Position numbers and translations under genes: made by a program
Source: Pigoraptor vietnamica
Lineage: Eukaryota > Opisthokonta > Filasterea
Length of the DNA stretch: 10,559 nt
Direction: 5' to 3'
Assembly: GCA_943704525.1 (NCBI GenBank)
Contig: CALSCQ010001399.1
Span: 1 to 10,559 of the forward strand
In this document: one piece after another, positions 8,374 to 10,559 of the stretch
Layout: every line of letters begins with the position of its first letter
How positions within the stretch are numbered: the stretch's first letter is position 1
The notes under the pieces: model-generated
What the model was told of the DNA's origin: nothing
Database searches by the model: none
What the model saw: the letters and a program-made list of their open reading frames with translations, nothing else

Positions 8374-10355
8374 TCAGATGTTGATGACGCGGCTGAGCTT
8401 CTGCACGCGGTTGAGGAGCAGGTCGCCGTGCCGGATCACAGACTGGTACTGCGCGTTCTTGCTGTCCGGACGGTTTGTCTCGACAATGCCCCGCACCTTG
8501 TCGATCTTGCAGTTGAGCCGACCCGCCGCAATGAAGCGGGAAAGCTCTCTGCGCATGAGACACAAAAGGCACAGGTAAAGTTAGATGTGCCCCACACAAG
8601 CACCGATACAACGCAAACGCACAACGAGACACTAATAAACGCAGACGCGGGCACAACACACAACGATGAGGCGATAACCCAACCCACTTGTCGATAAACT
8701 CGGGCGTGACGCCAAAGGACGCCGCCATCGAGTCAAGCGTGAGGCTCCGATAAGACTCGAGTATCTGGGCGTACGAGAGAATGCGCATCTCCCGCACGTA
8801 GTACCGCGCGTGCGTCGACAGGATGCGATCGCGACGCAGCATCGTCTCCACCGTCGCGAGCGCCTTGAAAAACTCGCCGTAATTGCAGTCGTGAAGGGAG
8901 CGGAGGTACTTTCCCACGTCCGGCATGTCGTGCAGTGCCTCCAAAATCTCGGGAGACTCGATGACCTTCTTTCGGAGCTCGACGCGAGGGAGGGAGAGCA
9001 TGGCGGAGACGACCGTGTAGGCGACAAACGACTTGTAGTCCATGAGTTCGTACGACGTGAATGTCGCGAGGCCGTCCAAAAAGAACGTCGTCGCCGTCTT
9101 GAAATCGCGGACGGAGAGGAGGTAGAGGCCCTCGTACACACGCAGGCGATTGCGCCGGTCCCAGTCGCCACCTTCCTCGATAAGACTGCAGCGAGATGAC
9201 GTTCGTTGATGAGTGTTGGCAGGCAGAGAAAGGCTCACACTCACACCCACTTGGACAATGGTCACAAAACGGGGACACGCGCGTGCGCGCACAGAGACAC
9301 AGGCACAGACACACATGCGCAAGCCACACACACGCACGCGTGCGCACGCAGCACACACAAACACCCATGCACACGCACGCGTGCGCACGCAGCACGCGCA
9401 AACACCCACGCCTTGGCCTTTTCGATGTTGCGTGTGATGAGCGGCACGTCCATGTAGAACAGACCGATGCGAATAACTGCACGTGACGCAACAAAGGCGC
9501 AATTAACAATCATCATCACCGCAGGGCCGTATATGGGGACCACTAACGGCCTGATGAACGACGGAGGGAAAGCTGCGGTTAGTCGCCTCCACTCCGCACA
9601 CGCACGTTCGTGCACACGCAGAACTTGTATGCACACACACGCAGCACTCACGATGGAAGATAACGTCGAGTCGCTGTCCGAGGGAAATCGTCTTCTCAAA
9701 CGTTTTTTGGAAACTGTTCACGGCACCCTCCTGCGCACGATGACACCGAGTGAGCCCGATCGTAAACAACAAGGGCAGATGTGATTTGTGCGTGCGTGCG
9801 TGCGTGCGTGCGAGTGCGTGTGTGTGTGTCGTTATTTGCAATGTCTCTCGCGCACACCTTGTCGCCGATGCGGCAGAGGTACTCTGACTTTGCGAGGTTG
9901 GCCTCGCGCACTTCCGTCTCGCCCTGGTTCTGCTGGGCGTCCTCCACAGTCGCATCGAGCTTCGCAATCGCCTCCTTGTTTGCGCGGCGCATCTCCTCAA
10001 GCAGAGGCCGGTCAATTTCCCACTTGAGCTCGGCAGCGACCTCCTCGTAAAAGGGAGCCATGTCTGCGCGAACGAAAGTGCTCAGTGCAACATCACACAC
10101 AAAGGCAGCGCAAAAAGATCTGATGAAGTCTAACATGAATGCAGAATACACACACACACGCACACGCGCACAGCACGCACGCACACAAGACACACTAGCC
10201 ACCCTCTGATGCCCACTGTCTTTCTTGATGGCGTCCAGCAGCAGCCGCGTAATCTCAAGCGATTCCTTCTTATCGGCCTTCGCGGGGCCGCCCAGCAAGT
10301 AGCGATACTGCGCAAGGGCGAGGTCCGGGTTCTTGGGAAGTCCCTCGTCCTCCAT
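8374..10355 (-). CDS. PSMD6: 26S proteasome regulatory lid subunit RPN7/PSMD6, six exons
   Basis: Exons 10355-10217, 10063-9858, 9730-9652, 9476-9410, 9185-8688 and 8548-8374 join in phase to 387 residues with no break; the human protein has 389. Diagnostic stretches are EGLPKNPDL near the start, [59 protein letters not shown] and the C-terminal [17 protein letters not shown]. The first half is the helical solenoid and residues from about 195 the PCI domain; the last helix joins the lid helical bundle. RPN7 is a structural lid subunit in the regulatory particle that degrades ubiquitinated proteins. Introns are 153, 127, 175, 223 and 139 bp, all GTGNG(T/C)...CAG. The start at 10355 is the first ATG after an in-frame TAG (10400-10398), with no CAG acceptor between, and falls four to five residues short of the human N-terminus. 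The gene looks intact and complete. Confidence 0.97.
9330..9411. repeat. 41-bp tandem duplication in PSMD6 intron 4, reaching the splice donor
   Basis: Two copies, 9330-9370 and 9371-9411, differ at only a few bases (CACACA/CGCGCA and ATGC/ACGC). The second copy includes the last two bases of exon 4 (9411-9410) and the GTGGGT donor. The first copy has ATGGGT at the same place, so it is not a usable GT donor. Confidence 0.88.

Positions 10356-10559
<204 letters not shown>

Overview
The window looks like nuclear DNA of a flagellated or ciliated unicellular eukaryote. It is GC-rich, its genes have short GT-AG introns, it holds long simple-sequence tracts, and no bacterial operon structure is visible. 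Two genes can be named by protein resemblance: PSMD6/RPN7, a lid subunit of the 26S proteasome, and CFAP90 (C5orf49), an axonemal microtubule protein. The cell therefore probably builds a motile cilium. A near-perfect RFX-type X-box lies upstream of CFAP90. RFX factors are known from animals, choanoflagellates, fungi and amoebozoans, so I lean weakly towards an amorphean such as a choanoflagellate. The species cannot be read from this sequence.

Layout. (1) 1-2443, minus strand: a Crinkler/RHS-type P-loop NTPase gene cut by the left edge, with an N-terminal exon (2137-2443), a 1,089-bp repeat-filled intron and an NTPase exon (1-1047). It appears to carry frameshifts. (2) 2444-2846: divergent intergenic region with an 11-bp triplet repeat, the X-box and about 150 bp of (GA)n. 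(3) 2847-3987, plus: CFAP90 in four exons. (4) 3988-4279: intergenic, with a GTGC repeat. (5) 4280-7885, plus: one long intronless reading of about 1,200 codons, F-box-like, then leucine-rich repeats, then armadillo-like repeats, broken by two compensating frameshifts. (6) 7886-8373: AT-richer convergent 3' region with hairpins. (7) 8374-10355, minus: PSMD6, six exons, complete and intact. (8) 10356-10559: its 5' flank, running into (GA)n at the window end.

The genes do not form a pathway. Two conserved eukaryotic genes (CFAP90, PSMD6) are intact and intron-rich. They are interleaved with two fast-evolving accessory genes (Crinkler/RHS NTPase, F-box/LRR/ARM) that carry reading-frame breaks. 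All nine introns I model start with GTGNG(T/C) and end in CAG, and most run into GT, GTGC or related repeats soon after the donor. That shared signature supports the exon models.
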